From Viridothelium virens (taxonomy: Eukaryota > Ascomycota > Dothideomycetes > Trypetheliales > Trypetheliaceae), in contig ML991773.1 of the NCBI GenBank assembly GCA_010094025.1, positions 62,001 to 126,000 on the forward strand: a stretch of DNA of 64,000 bases, read 5' to 3'. Shown here one piece after another: positions 46,760 to 58,981 of the stretch. Made by a program: the position numbers and the translations under genes. Numbering within the stretch: position 1 is the stretch's first letter; the number at the start of each line of letters is the position of its first letter. Below the pieces are notes generated by a model, which was given only the letters and a program-made list of their open reading frames with translations, did no database searches and was not told the DNA's origin.

Positions 46760-48824
46760 CGTTGTAAAGGCTCTTCTCTACACGACCTCACGTCGGTCCT
46801 CCAAAGCTCAAAGGTGACCTTCCAAAGGCAGGCATACGGAACTTCAGATAACAACGAGAAGGGCGCGCCGTGCCAGGATGATCACTTTCAAGTAGCTGTG
46901 ATGAGCCGTTATGCCGTCGACCGTCGAAGTCTTGGACACAGAGCGTATCTTGTGTCTTCTGTGTGAGGTATAGAGTATCGAAACTCAATCCAATTGATTG
47001 TCAGGTCTAGCCGCTGGGAGATCAGAAGGTGCGAAAGGAAGACGATGTATGGCTGCCCTATGAAATGAGTGCAGTCAAGTTCCCCCAGGGAGGCGTCGCA
47101 CGTGTGGAGGCGAGGGACACGAGCCAACGGCTCCCTCGGAACGGGCGAGATAAATTTAAGAAATGGCGCTGATAGAGGCTGCTGCAGGTACTCAACCTGA
47201 GAATGCTTTGCCGCAAGATGTGCATATACGGGACGATAACTTGGGAAACTCTGAACGAAGACGAAAGATTGTTGCCTCACACTCACAGGACTGCTCCCGT
47301 ACAACTGGCGTCACGCTGCGGCAAGTAGTACTTGAAACCAGAGCTCTTGCACGCGATCCATCATAGTGTCATCGTCTTCGCCCACCCCTCAACACTCGAG
47401 CTCATGATGGAGACGGCAGGAGTCGCAGAAGGTATCAGACCGCTACGTGACCCCGGAGCCCTAAAAGACGCCAGGCTGCACGGAAAGGGCTAGAGGAGGC
47501 TGCGGAGATTTCGATCCACAGTGTGCTTTTGGCACGCCATTCCGAATTCTGACCAATCGCCAAGCACTCGTCCCTGAATCGACGGGAGTCCCACCCCTAT
47601 AGGCTATTTCTCCCTGCATGTGCCGCGGGGGTCAGCACGCGCCATCAACGTTGGCCGAAATGAACAACAGCAATCTTATGATTTGAGCCATGGATTGGAT
47701 TGCGACAGGGCCTTCATCAACATGTGCGAGTGATACTAGCCTTCTGTCGTCACCTCGACTAGGCTTCAGTAGGAGCCGACTGCCACACTGGGCACCTTGA
47801 CATTCGTGTTCGACCTTCAATAGAGTAGTGGAAAGCTCAGCGAAGACTCTCCGGCGCCTTTTGTCGCGAAAGCGCCGCACTAATGCTTGGCCACGAGAAC
47901 GCACGCATTACCGGCGGAGACAATATCGCTGTCAAATCTCGATGTGCTGGCGGCTGCAAGCTCGAGTTCGCGCCATGCCAATCTTGCTTGGCAGCTGCAC
48001 AGTAAATTATGCGCCTGGGCGCCCCACAACTGCATGGATCTCATCGATGGAAAATGGCTATGTACAACATGTACGGAGTAGTGATGAGCTGTTACCGTAA
48101 CAACGGAGGCCTACCTTACCTTACGTATTTCAAAGTGGCAGCATACCGAGTACAGTACTCCGTACTACGTCGCTGTGTGAAGCGTTATCTCACATAGGTA
48201 TCTCCACAGGATGGGCGGATGGATCCCCACGCTAAGGTAGGAATTGAAGCCGCTGGTCCTGCGACCTGTGGTTTTGTACTTCATACCGAGAGATGATTTG
48301 GTGTGTTTTCACCGCTTTGTGTGCCCACTGTTCGCCAGGAGACCTAGAACCAGTACTACCTTATCACAACAATATCAGCGGAGCACCGAAAGGAAATGGT
48401 ATCGCGACGGTGTGTTATCAGCGGCAAGCCGGGAAGTCACGCGGCACTAAGATCTGTCCCTTGTAGATTTTCCGTGACAAACCACTACAAAAATACTCAA
48501 CAAGCCCAATTATTTTCCCTCAACAAGCTTGAGCAAGACATACCACATCCTCTCAGAATCTAGAGAGCCTTTGGGTCGTGTGTGACCCGCCGCCAAGACG
48601 TTTTCCAATCTTCTAAATTCGTACGTCTTACAATTCGCACACAATGTGAAAACCTTCAAAAATATACCGTAAATAAAATTTCCACAATGAATTCTAATGC
48701 CCGCATCAGGCTACACCATCCCTTCGCGGGAAAGCGCTCTGCCGCTGCTGGGAGAGCGTTGGGAGCTGTACCTCGCAGTCGTTAAGCGAAGACAGTAGTA
48801 TAAAGCTCACAATTTATACCGGCC
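46760..48824. other. 2.1-kb divergent region, LIM gene / INO1
   Basis: Both flanking genes start here and are read outward. No frame inside is recognisable. GCCTACCTTACCTTAC at 48110-48125 is a copy of a motif at 27117, and TACGGAGTA/TACTCCGTA octamers lie at about 48071 and 48155. A weak inositol-response-like element AATGTGAAAA (compare CATGTGAAAT of yeast) lies at 48643-48652 upstream of INO1. Confidence 0.4.
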
Positions 48825-50570
48825 ATGGCTCCTCACGCTGAGTATAGCGATGGTCCTGCGAATGGGAATGGGCATGCACCTTCAGCAGCGTTGCACAACC
48901 TTCAATTCACGGTCAACTCTCCGCACGTCAGCTATTCTGAAAAGGAGATCAATACTACGTATACGTACCGCACGACTGATGTCTCAAATGACGCTGCTGG
49001 AAATCTCGTGGCCACTCCAAAGCAGACTGTCTATGACCTCAAAGTCGACCGCAAAGTACCCAAGACCGGCATGATGCTTGTCGGTTGGGGAGGTAACAAC
49101 GGTACGACTGTTACGGCAGGCATCATGGCAAACCGCAATAGCCTTGTATGGGACACCCGCGAGGGCAAACGAGCTGCCAATTACTATGGATCAGTTGTGA
49201 TGGGATCGACTATTAAGCTTGGCACCCATGCCAAGACCGGCGAAGAGGTCAACATTCCCTATCATAATATGCTCCCCATGGTTCACCCTAATGATCTGGC
49301 CATTGGAGGTTGGGACATCAGCGGCATGAATCTCGCTGATGCGATGGACCGTGCGGCCGTTCTTGAGCCCAGCTTGAAAAATCTGGTCCGGAAGCAAATG
49401 GCTCAGATGAAGCCACTTCCAAGCATCTACTACCCAGACTTCATTGCTGCCAACCAGGAAGGCCGAGCCGATAATGTGATTCAAGGTACCAATGCCTCTT
49501 TTGACCATGTAGAACAGATCCGTAAAGATATCCGGTATGCGAGATGAGCCATGTTTCTGAATCATGATTGTGAGGTTCTGATACTGACGATGCATGTTTC
49601 ACAGTGACTTCAAGGCTGCCAACGGCTTGGACAAGGTGATCGTGCAGTGGACAGCCAATACCGAACGTTACGCAGACATCATTCCAGGAGTGAACGACAC
49701 AGCTGACAATCTCACCAAGTCGATCAAAGAGGGGCACACTGAAATTGCGCCATCTACTGTCTTTGCTGTGGCCTGCATCTTGGAAAATGCTCCATTCATC
49801 AATGGCTCTCCCCAGAACACTTTTGTTCCTGGCGCTATCGAGCTGGCGGAGAAGCATGGTGCCTTTATCGGCGGCGACGACTTCAAGTCTGGTCAGACTA
49901 AGATGAAATCAGCCCTCGTAGACTTCCTGATCAATGCTGGTATTAAGCTCACTTCAATTTCTAGCTACAACCATCTTGGAAATAATGATGGGATGAATCT
50001 AAGTTCCCAAAAGCAGTTTCGTTCAAAAGAAATTTCCAAGTCCAATGTGGTCGATGACATGGTGGCAGCGAATACTGTACTCTACAAGAAAGGTGAGCAT
50101 CCAGACCACTGCGTTGTCATTAAGTACATGCCTGCTGTTGGGGACAATAAGCGTGCATTGGATGAATATTATGCGGAGATCTTCCTTGGTGGACATCAGA
50201 CAATCAGCTTGTTCAACGTCTGCGAGGACTCCTTGCTCGCATCGCCTCTCATCATCGATCTTGTTATTGTCGCAGAAATGATGACGCGCATCCAGTGGAG
50301 GCTGCATGGGGAAGAGGGTTCAGGTAAAGACTATGCTGGATTCCACAGCGTTCTCAGTGTGCTTAGCTACATGCTCAAGGTATGAGAGTTCTATGAATGC
50401 GTGATAGACGTTGAATAAGCTGCTAATCGAATTAGGCCCCTCTTACACCTCCCGGTACTCCGGTGGTGAACGCTCTCGCTAAACAGCGCTCTGCCTTGAC
50501 GAACATATTCCGGGCCTGCGTCGGTCTGCAACCCGAATCTGACATGACTCTTGAGCATAAGCTCTTCTAG
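48825..50570 (+). CDS. INO1: Myo-inositol-1-phosphate synthase
   Basis: Three exons: 48825-49534, 49605-50379, 50436-50570, giving 539 residues, normal for the family. The enzyme converts glucose 6-phosphate to inositol 3-phosphate with NAD, the committed step of inositol and phosphatidylinositol synthesis, in the cytosol. The Rossmann motif GWGGNNGTT is present, as are [52 protein letters not shown] and [15 protein letters not shown]. The C-terminus carries [17 protein letters not shown]. The start context GGCCATGG is good, and a TATAAA lies about 25 bases upstream of it. PSD2 in the same window acts in a linked phospholipid pathway, though they are 14 kb apart. Confidence 0.98.
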
Positions 50571-51774
50571 ATGGTCGAATTCGATTCTCTTCTCTCTGTG
50601 CTTCAACACTCAGAAAGCTGCCAAGCCGAGAATGCTTTGATTAGGCGCCCCAACGCGCTTCGCAGATAGGTGCTATCTCTCATTAAGTATCGCACAACAA
50701 GTCTTTTCTGCAAATAAGCAAATTCCACCATCATACCTTACTATGTAGAATATGCCTCAATAGAGACAAGTTCTGACGTCTAAATAAGGTTAGTCGTGAA
50801 AAGGTGACTGTCTACCCATACCTTTAGGTAATTAACAGGTACTTATCTGCACATTTACGAACCCTACTGTATCAATAGCGCCATTGCAACCAGGAACCAA
50901 GTAAGACATGCCCGAAAACTGTTAGTATGAAGTTATGGCCTCGAAAACTCCCTCGATCCGATCTTCCTTTCCAATGCAACTAAAATGCTCGAGCCCCAGC
51001 AAACATTCATGCGCTCCACTTGTGCTGGGAGACGGCTTCACAGCCGATGACGTGGGCAAAGTCCCAGATCCAAAGATAGAGGAGACCCGTATACCACCGA
51101 CTGAGTATGAAGAGGGCAAGATAGCACCTCTCGTTCCGGATCCCGGTTCGGGAAATGTGAGTTACCAGGGGGGAGTTGTCAACTTCTATGATCAACAAGC
51201 CTCTACTAAGAGGCCACCCGCGGCGCGGGGTTTTATAAAGGTATTACTGAAAGATAGTACTGGAGCGCTTACTGCAAGTCTTTTACTGCGGAGGTCCTGC
51301 CTCTCAGTATCAAGTGGTTGACTTCCGCATCAAGTAGGTCCGTCTAGGGTACGCGAACAAGGTTTACAACTTGAGAATCGGACGACTAATCTCAATTTCG
51401 ACACCTCGCGTATATGTTGCTGGTGAGAGCAATTTACTATCTAGTAGTCTAGCAGCAGGCAAGCTCGTCTTCTCTGACATGGCTTGGGAACAGCTCGTCG
51501 GAAGGACGGCATAACAGCTAATCGATTCCAATATTGAGGTGTTGGAGTATCTGGGACACAGGCTCTCATATATGCGGCTGATGTTGATTTTTGGCTGGGC
51601 ATAGGAAATGGAGAAGCTCGCGATTTGTCAAGTGCTGATGTGATGTAGAGCGCTGCTTTGCAGAAGTTCTGGGCGCTGTTGTGGCTTCATTGCTACGCGG
51701 CGAATGGACACTCATCATGCAAGGTGCAAGCTCAGTGATGGAAGCCGAAAGCATCACGCTGACCGTGGCGTAAT
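50571..51774. other. Intergenic with one weak open frame
   Basis: Convergent 3' regions of INO1 and the peroxin gene. Besides the frame called separately at 50935-51321, nothing is supported. The DNA around 51340-51650 contains no long frame. Confidence 0.45.
50935..51321 (+). CDS. Hypothetical protein (weak)
   Basis: An ATG-initiated frame of 128 codons. It has a cysteine-bearing N-terminus, then a Pro/Glu-rich segment (PDPKIEETRIPPTEYEEGK, PLVPDPGSG) and a stop shortly after LRRSCLSVSSG. There is no signal peptide, domain or membrane helix. It may be a chance frame or the first exon of a spliced gene (possible donor AAG|GTATTAC at about 51241). I do not recognise it. Confidence 0.25.
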   Translation: MASKTPSIRSSFPMQLKCSSPSKHSCAPLVLGDGFTADDVGKVPDPKIEETRIPPTEYEEGKIAPLVPDPGSGNVSYQGGVVNFYDQQASTKRPPAARGFIKVLLKDSTGALTASLLLRRSCLSVSSG

Positions 51775-53443
51775 TCAGCTTGGTTCGCTAGTCCTGACTT
51801 CTCGCCGCACGATCCTCGTCCAGCGCCTTCGTCTCCACTCTCCGACCAAGCCAGTACCAGTGCCTTCATCCCAAGTTTTGGGGGCTTTTGACTTGCCTTC
51901 TTTTTTCTTTCCCTTCGAAGAACTGGTAGAGCTATGTTCCTCTTCTACCCGGTCCTCCTTCGACATATCATACACCCACCTCTCTCCTTCCATCTCCACC
52001 TCCACGCCAGTTATGATCCTCTCGTCCACCCATTCCCGACTTAGCAGATCTAAGGTCCATTTCTTGTCCGCCCACCTCCATCCTGGTGGCGCTCCTACAT
52101 CCTCAAAGAACCGTGTCCCTTTCGGTCTCTCGCCTGCTATGCGAGATGGAGATAGCGGATCATAGGGAGAAGGTGTGAAGAGCCACGGTTCCCATTCACC
52201 TGAAGACGCCAAAGCGAGGGAATCGCGATGCTGCAGCTCAAAGATCTCGACTTCGCGTCTTTCGGGCTCGGCATCAAGTGCGATATCATCAGCGACCCAT
52301 TTCGAGACCCTGCTGTGAGCCTCTGCCTCGCGCTCTTTGAGCTCACGGTTTCCTTGAACCGAGAGAACGAAGGATTGAGCGTTGGGGTGCCCGCAAAGCG
52401 TAACGGCCCAGCCACCAACCAGGAATATAGCTCGCCAAGGTAAATGGTTCGCTGCGATGAAGAGCACGCAAGCCGATCCGGCGAGAGCCATAAAGAGCGC
52501 CGAGGAGATGGCTTCGTTAGAGAAATTGGTGTAGGGAGTGATGAGTGCAATCAAGGAGTCGTGAAGTCGAGAGAAGTCTTCCATGCTGTTTTGAAGATCG
52601 CGCATGTTGCGAAAAAAATCCTTGCTGAGCTCTGGAGCTGGCTTGATGGTTCGTGGGGGAGCAACGGGAGGGCCGCGGATAGAATAGGTTCCGTGATAGA
52701 GATCTGAAGATGGTGGTGGAGGATGACGCGCAAGGAATGCAGGGACCATTAGGAAGAAAAGGCATGCGGCGATTGGGAATACGGCAAGGAGATAGGGGTC
52801 GAGGCAGATGAAGGTATAGACCGCAAGGAAGGAGAGTGTTTGGGTTGGAACACGCCAGGCGAAGAGGCGAATGAGGCGATTTTGAAAAACAAATGCCACA
52901 CCAATCCTAGGAGAAAAGGAGCGTAAGAAAGTGGGAGCAAAGCGACTTCGTCTCGCCATCTAATGAGAGCACAGTGGTATGGAATGGCACACCTAGCATT
53001 AAACCGTCTAAAATTAGTAGACATCAATGGAAGACTGAAATTTGGCCGTTCTATAGGAATATAGTTCCGCGATCTTCTGTCTTTAGCATCTTCAGAGTGA
53101 CTGAAGTCTTGGGCTGGTATGACTTGTTGCAGCAGACTATAAATGCGGATTAGTCGCTGATAATTATTCCTGGTAGACTGCGATTGGGAATGGATTTGAC
53201 TGACGTAGAGAAGATTCGATCCTGTATTGTTGTCCGCTCTTCAGGGCTACTATGAGATCTGGCATCTTGCAACTTTTCTTTTAATTTGTCGCTGGATCCT
53301 TTGATAATATCACGTTTGCCGAGATGCTTCGCAGTGGATGATGCACCTGTTTCCTCTGGTGGGCTGGACACTGCTACTATGGGAATAGGCTCGTCGCGGT
53401 TTGCGAAGGGTTCAGAGCCGACATCCTGCTCTGTGTCGTCCAT
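51775..53443 (-). CDS. Integral peroxisomal membrane peroxin, Pex24/Pex30 family (dysferlin domain)
   Basis: Three exons: 53205-53443, 52993-53136, 51775-52906, giving 504 residues. The N-terminal region is polar; then comes TLLQQVIPAQDF, followed by RPNFSLPLMSTNFRRFNARIGVAFVFQNRLIRLF, the signature of the family across the second junction. Membrane helices lie around TLSFLAVYTFICLDPYLLAVFPIAACLFFLMV and ISSALFMALAGSACVLFIAA. The dysferlin halves are present: EWEPWLFTPSPYDPLSP and GWRWADKKWTLDL. Yeast relatives (Pex28-32) act at ER-peroxisome contacts and control peroxisome number and size. The frame also runs open into intron 2, so an unspliced reading would wrongly give a 394-residue protein starting MARRSRFAP. 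Confidence 0.92.
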
Positions 53444-54213
53444 GTTGTAATGGCCAGAGTGTAATGAAAGACTACGATCCGAAGGCAGAGCGTGTTCACA
53501 TGTTGAGATGTACAAAGTGGCGCAAGGAGCAATCTTCCCGAGTGCGGACAAGGTCGGGAAGGAGCAGTGATCCGCGGTAAGAACTCACAACAGAAGTTGT
53601 TGCAGCATTTGGTAAATGTCTAGGGAGATCTTGGCTTAGGCACGTGAAGAACCTGAACTCTACAGATTAAAGCATTTGATGATTCCCAAGACGATCGTCA
53701 AGTGCGAAGTTTGGGGGTTGTGTGTCCGAAGTGTGCTCCCCCGGAGGTTTCCATGCCAGTAGGTATGTGTATTATTGCTGGTCAAAGCGAACCTATTAGA
53801 CCTCCCCGATCAACCCCCAGTGTCCCCCAGTCCGCCTACCTGCAAATTGCGACAACAACAACACTGTCAATCTGATGCCATTGAAACACCGAAAACTCTA
53901 CGCGTCTATGTCTTGTCATTGACCTCGACGTTTTCTTGATGGGCACGTCCATGGATGCCCGCATTCTTCCGCCCGGCAACGCTCACCTCCGTTGAGCTTG
54001 ATGATGCCTTCTCCCAGTTTTCAGTGACCCTATTGCCACGACGAGTCGGCTAAGAGCGATCGAGACGACTGCGGGCTAGTTGAAGCACGAAATTTGGGAA
54101 GGAGCAGACCGGCATCTCCTGGATACGGAGCTCAACATACCAAAACACTATCAACGCTTTTAAAGAGATTTCGGCCTTTGCCCGGAAAAGACCGTGAGCC
54201 GGGATATGCTACG
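53444..54213. other. Divergent promoter region, peroxin gene / POM1
   Basis: The frame of POM1 remains open upstream of the chosen ATG back to about 54094 without another ATG. The rest is non-coding leader for both genes. I see no additional gene. Confidence 0.45.
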
Positions 54214-57200
54214 ATGGATTCCACCCAATTTGGAACGAGGTCAACCGGGTTTACGCCAGCAGACGACTCTGGCTCTGGAGGTACGGCCGACGGAACACTT
54301 GACGACAATAGCCTATGGTCAAATAATGCTAACATTTTGCCAGCCGAAGGTCCTGCCAGGAAAGTTGGGAGGTTTCAAAAGTCTACAGCAGAAAATGAGA
54401 GACCCGGTCGGCGACAGATAGGAGGCCTTGGTACAGCAAAGACAGGCGTAGAGGGAAATTCGGCTCTTGCCAACCGACGACGATCAACATTTCGAGAACA
54501 CAAAGCACCATCTGGTCCGCGACCGCTTGATCAATCTGCCTCAAAGCGGTAAGCAAGAACTATCTCCACATGGGCGTATCAGTACTAATTGGAAATCTAG
54601 AGTTATTAGTGATATCTCCTCCCTCCCTTCAAGCAACACCAGCCGGACCTTCCTGCCTAATTCTTCAAGCGAACCTTTCTTCAGCACTCGCAGTAAAGAA
54701 CGAGAAAACAATCCCAGCTATGCTCTGAATATGGAATCTGCCAAAATCGAGGGTAGTGAGAATGATTTTTCGGAGTTCTTACCGTCCATCAATTTCGATG
54801 ACCTGCACACCAATCTCACAAACAATGACCTGCAATTGAGCCAATTCCCTGCTCCAGGAGGTGGACACCGAATAATGTCGGAACTGGGTCCAGCAACTGC
54901 TGCTCGGCAGAATGGGTCGCATCCAGAGGGTGCTCCCGCCAAGCCAACCTCAGCAGCCGCCAATACCCATCCAACAAGGAGCTCTTCCCTCGTGCAAAGG
55001 TTCGGCAGAAATGGTCAAAAATCTTCCGATAACTCTATGCCACCACCTACGGCTCCATTGTCGCTGCGTACTCGCCGGCAAAGTCAATTTCCAGCTCCAA
55101 CCCCAGCTTCTCCACAGCAGTCGAATGGCAGCAATACAAGAGCACCAAGAAAGTCAGTTGGGCCAGTCGCATTGACTCCCGCGGCTGCCGGAAAAGAGGG
55201 CCCGCGGCGAACCTCTCCCACTAAATCAACGACAAGCTCGACCAGCCTTAGTCGTAGTGCGTCGAGTAGCAGAGCGACTAGGCGCGTTACACCAGGCATC
55301 GCCAGCACAGAAGGAGAAGTCCCGCAGGAACCAAGAACCCCGCGGAATGTGAAGGCAAAGTCAATACATTCTCCCCCACATCAGCATTTGGTGAATTCGT
55401 TTACTCCAGAGCCATCAAGATCTGGGAGCATTCATAATCCACAGTCTCCTGGAAGATTGCAGGCTCAACAGCGCACTCAGACTCCCTCCTCGTCTGCTAA
55501 TAAGCGTCAGTCGGTCCATGGCCATGTCGGTGGACTCGGTGCTCGCACTATCAGTCCCACCGATACACATCGATTAAAGCGTCTTTCGATGGTCCAGGAT
55601 CCCCTTGCTGTGCCCGAAACTCCTCTTACCCCATTACCGGACTATCCTCTACCTGACTTCTCGTTTGTTGATCGACTCACTGGTCCCTCTCCCTCCATGA
55701 TACCACGCAAAAGCATTACACCATCTTCTGCTCGAGCAACACCCGATCCCAACCGTAAATCCAATGGTTTTGGTGTGTCACTCTCATCGAGCTCCAGTGT
55801 CAACTCATTACGCAACTCTGGACAAAACAGGTGGAGTCAAAACCTATCCACTTCTAGACTGCCAACACCAAAACCGCGTACAGTCCATAGTTCGGCCGGC
55901 GTTCATGAAACAGAAGAAGTGCCTCCGGTGCCCGCTATCCCAAAAGCGTACGAGAGCCCTAAGGATGTGCCAGAGCAACCGTTCTTTGACCACATTCACG
56001 AGCTCTCAAAAGCAAATGGCAGCCATGAATATAGTGGTCCCGGAACGCCTTCACAAGAGGCTACTCAAGGCTTAGGTACAGTAGAATTTGATTACGCTGC
56101 TTTCGCAGAGCCACCAAAGACGTCCGATGATTCGAAGAGACATCGGCGGGGCCTCACGATTGGAACAGGTTCTGATGCAGAAAAACCTCAGCCGCTCCAG
56201 ACCAATCGAAGAAATCTCCAACCGTTACGATTGCCCCCGTTGAACCTTCTGCCATTTGGCTCGTCAGCAAATAACCGATTCGATACTCTTCCTACGCCCT
56301 CTGATGATCTCGATGACCGGATCACCACGCCTCCACCGAAACGAAATGTCAACAAGACCCCAAGTACACCAATGACTGCCTCAAAAGCCGTCTTCCCAAG
56401 AAATGAGTTTACAGACGACGGTCTGCCGCCACCTATCAACCTGAGAAGTAACACATCTCATTTTGGAATATCTGGTGGTTCGACTTTCAATGACGAATAC
56501 ACCTTCCAGACCGGTGTACCTATAATGAACGGTCGACAGGCCACAACACCATTTGCGTCTTCGTCTCTTCCAAAGAACGGCGATGGATTTGGACGAATGG
56601 TCTCGAGTCCTGACGCGGAGGCAGACCACAGTACACTTGACGTCCACCATCAGGACTACCCAGCTCCGACGACTCATCCCACACAATCTAATCATCGCAA
56701 AGATACCGCAGCATCTATGCCGGACAATCAGACCTCACTCTCAGAACAGCCCGAAAGCCCTCCGTCAGGCTCCTCTTTGCGACGGAAACTCAGTGCTCGA
56801 TGGAAGAGAAGCTCGTCGAAAGCATCGCATGTTGCTCAGAATGGGGACGAGGCACGTCAGCTGCAGCAATCTAAACACAATGATATGCCTCCTCCAAAAC
56901 TACCGGCCTCTGCCACCTGGAGCGGGCCAATTGATGTTAATTCGAGTCCCGCCTCGGCAGCTCAACAGTCGCTTAGCGCAAGACGAAGAAAGAGCTCTGC
57001 AACAACGCTAGTGTCCGAACCGGACGCTGTCCGTGGCCCCGCTGCCAGAGTCCCTCTCAGTGTTTCTTCTGCCTCTTCAGAGCAAACAGTGGGCAGTCAT
57101 AGAGCACCATCTTCATCAATTTGGTCGTTGGGGTCAAGGAAATCTATCAATACCTTGAAAGCCCGAAACCTGGACTTCAACCTGGATAAAGATGACCTCG

Positions 57201-58981
57201 CGGCGGACGAAGAAATGAAGAAGCTTGCATCTAGGCGAAAAGATTTCGAGTTTGCAGCAAGAGAGGTCGACGAATTGCGGAAGCGTGCTACACCGAAGGA
57301 GAGAGTCTCTCCAGCTCAGGCACTGACTATGGTCAATCTGAACTTATTCGAACGAGGAGAGATTATTGATTACAGGGAAGTGTTTTTCTGTGGCACGAAG
57401 AGTGCGAAGAAAGTGTCTGGAGACTTGAATGCTCAATCCGCAAATTTTGGTTATGATGATGAGAGGGGTGATTACAACATTGTTTACGGCGATCATCTTT
57501 CATACCGCTATGAGGTCGTGGATTTGCTTGGCAAGGGAAGTTTCGGGCAGGTCGTACGGTGCGTTGATCACAAAACCGGCCAACTTGTTGCAGTGAAGAT
57601 CATACGGAATAAGAAACGGTTCCACCAGCAGGCCTTGGTGGAGGTCAATATCTTGCAGAAACTCCGCGAATGGGTATGTACCATGGTGAAAGTATGGAAG
57701 ACTCATGCTAAGTGGAAGCAGGACCCTCACAACAGACACAGCATGATCAACTTCACCCAAAGTTTCTACTTTCGTGGTCATCTCTGCATCTCGACCGAAC
57801 TCCTTGGTATGAACCTCTATGAATTTATCAAGGCGCATGATTTCAAGGGCTTTTCACTCAAGTTGATTCGACGTTTTACGAAGCAAATGCTAAGCGCCCT
57901 TGTACTCCTCAAGAGTCACCGAGTCATACATTGTGACTTGAAACCTGAGAACATTCTTCTTGCTCATCCACTGCACTCTGAAATCAAAGTCATTGATTTT
58001 GGATCTAGCTGTTTCGAAAACGAAAAAGTCTATACTTACATTCAGTCGCGATTCTATCGATCTCCCGAAGTCATCCTTGGCATGAGCTATGGTCTCCCCA
58101 TCGATATGTGGAGTCTCGGCTGCATCCTCGCCGAACTCTTGACTGGCTACCCAATCTTCCCCGGCGAAAACGAGCAAGAGCAACTCGCCTGCATCATGGA
58201 GATCTTCGGACCCCCCGAAAAACACCTCATCGAGAAGAGCACCCGCAAAAAGCTCTTCTTCGACTCCATGGGTAAACCCCGCATCACCGTCTCCTCCAAA
58301 GGCCGTCGCCGCCGCGCCAGCTCCAAGACGCTACAGGGCACGCTCAAGTGCGACGACGACGCCTTCCTCGACTTCCTCGCCCGCTGCCTCCGCTGGGACC
58401 CGGATCGCCGCCTCAAACCCGACGAAGCCCTCCACCACGACTTCGTCACCGGCGTCAAGCGGGCCCCCGGCGGCCGCTCCGTCACGGGACCCACCACACG
58501 CTCTGCTGCTGCTGCCGCCCAGGCCAACGCCGCCGCCACCAGCAGCAACTCCTCCCTCACCACGGGCGCCAGCGCCGTCGCCGCCTCCTTCCCGATCAAG
58601 CGCGTCAACTCCACCCAGCACCACGCCACCCCCGCTTCTTCCGTGCGTCCTCGTCCCTTGCCTGAACCTCCTGGCACGAGCTTCAAGACGAGCGCCGCGT
58701 CACCGAATAAGAGCGCCGCGGCGGGGGCGCCCCGCCGGCATTCGACGGTGAATGGGATGCATGGGCCTGGGGCGGGGACGAAGCGGGCGTCGAATGGGGC
58801 AGTGATCTCAGGGGCAGGTGGAATGGGCGGAGGACCAGGTGGAGGAGGAGGAGTGGGAGGAGTAGCGGGTGCGTCGGGTAGCAATAGCAGTTTGCCGCGG
58901 GTGGCGCAGCGGAGTACGAGCGGGAAGCCGGATCTGGCGTCGGCGGCGGCGATTGCGAGTTTGGTGAGTGAGAGCGTCTGA
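54214..58981 (+). CDS. pom1: DYRK-family polarity kinase Pom1
   Basis: Three exons: 54214-54548, 54601-57673, 57722-58981, giving 1555 residues. About 1040 residues of Ser/Pro-rich disordered sequence precede the DYRK region. The DYRK homology box is followed by NIVYGDHLSYRYEVVDLLGK, the P-loop GKGSFGQVV, VAVKIIRNKKRF, catalytic loop HCDLKPENILL, metal site VIDFGSSCF, and activation loop YTYIQSRFYRSPEV with the autophosphorylated Y-x-Y. A long Ala/Ser/Gly-rich C-terminal tail follows. In fission yeast Pom1 forms polar gradients that control Cdr2 and division-plane position. Intron 2 (57674-57721) is 48 nt and stop-free, so it is easily missed; removing it restores LREWDPHNRHSMINF. The N-terminal start is less certain. 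Confidence 0.94.

Noticed and set aside
51775-52959. Single-exon reading of the peroxin as 394 residues starting MARRSRFAP
   Set aside because: The first residues are intron 2; splicing to the upstream exons restores FRRFNARIGVAFVFQNR, the family signature.
58147-58884. 245-codon minus-strand frame
   Set aside because: Antisense shadow of the GC-rich C-terminal part of POM1; no domain, and the kinase on the plus strand is certain.
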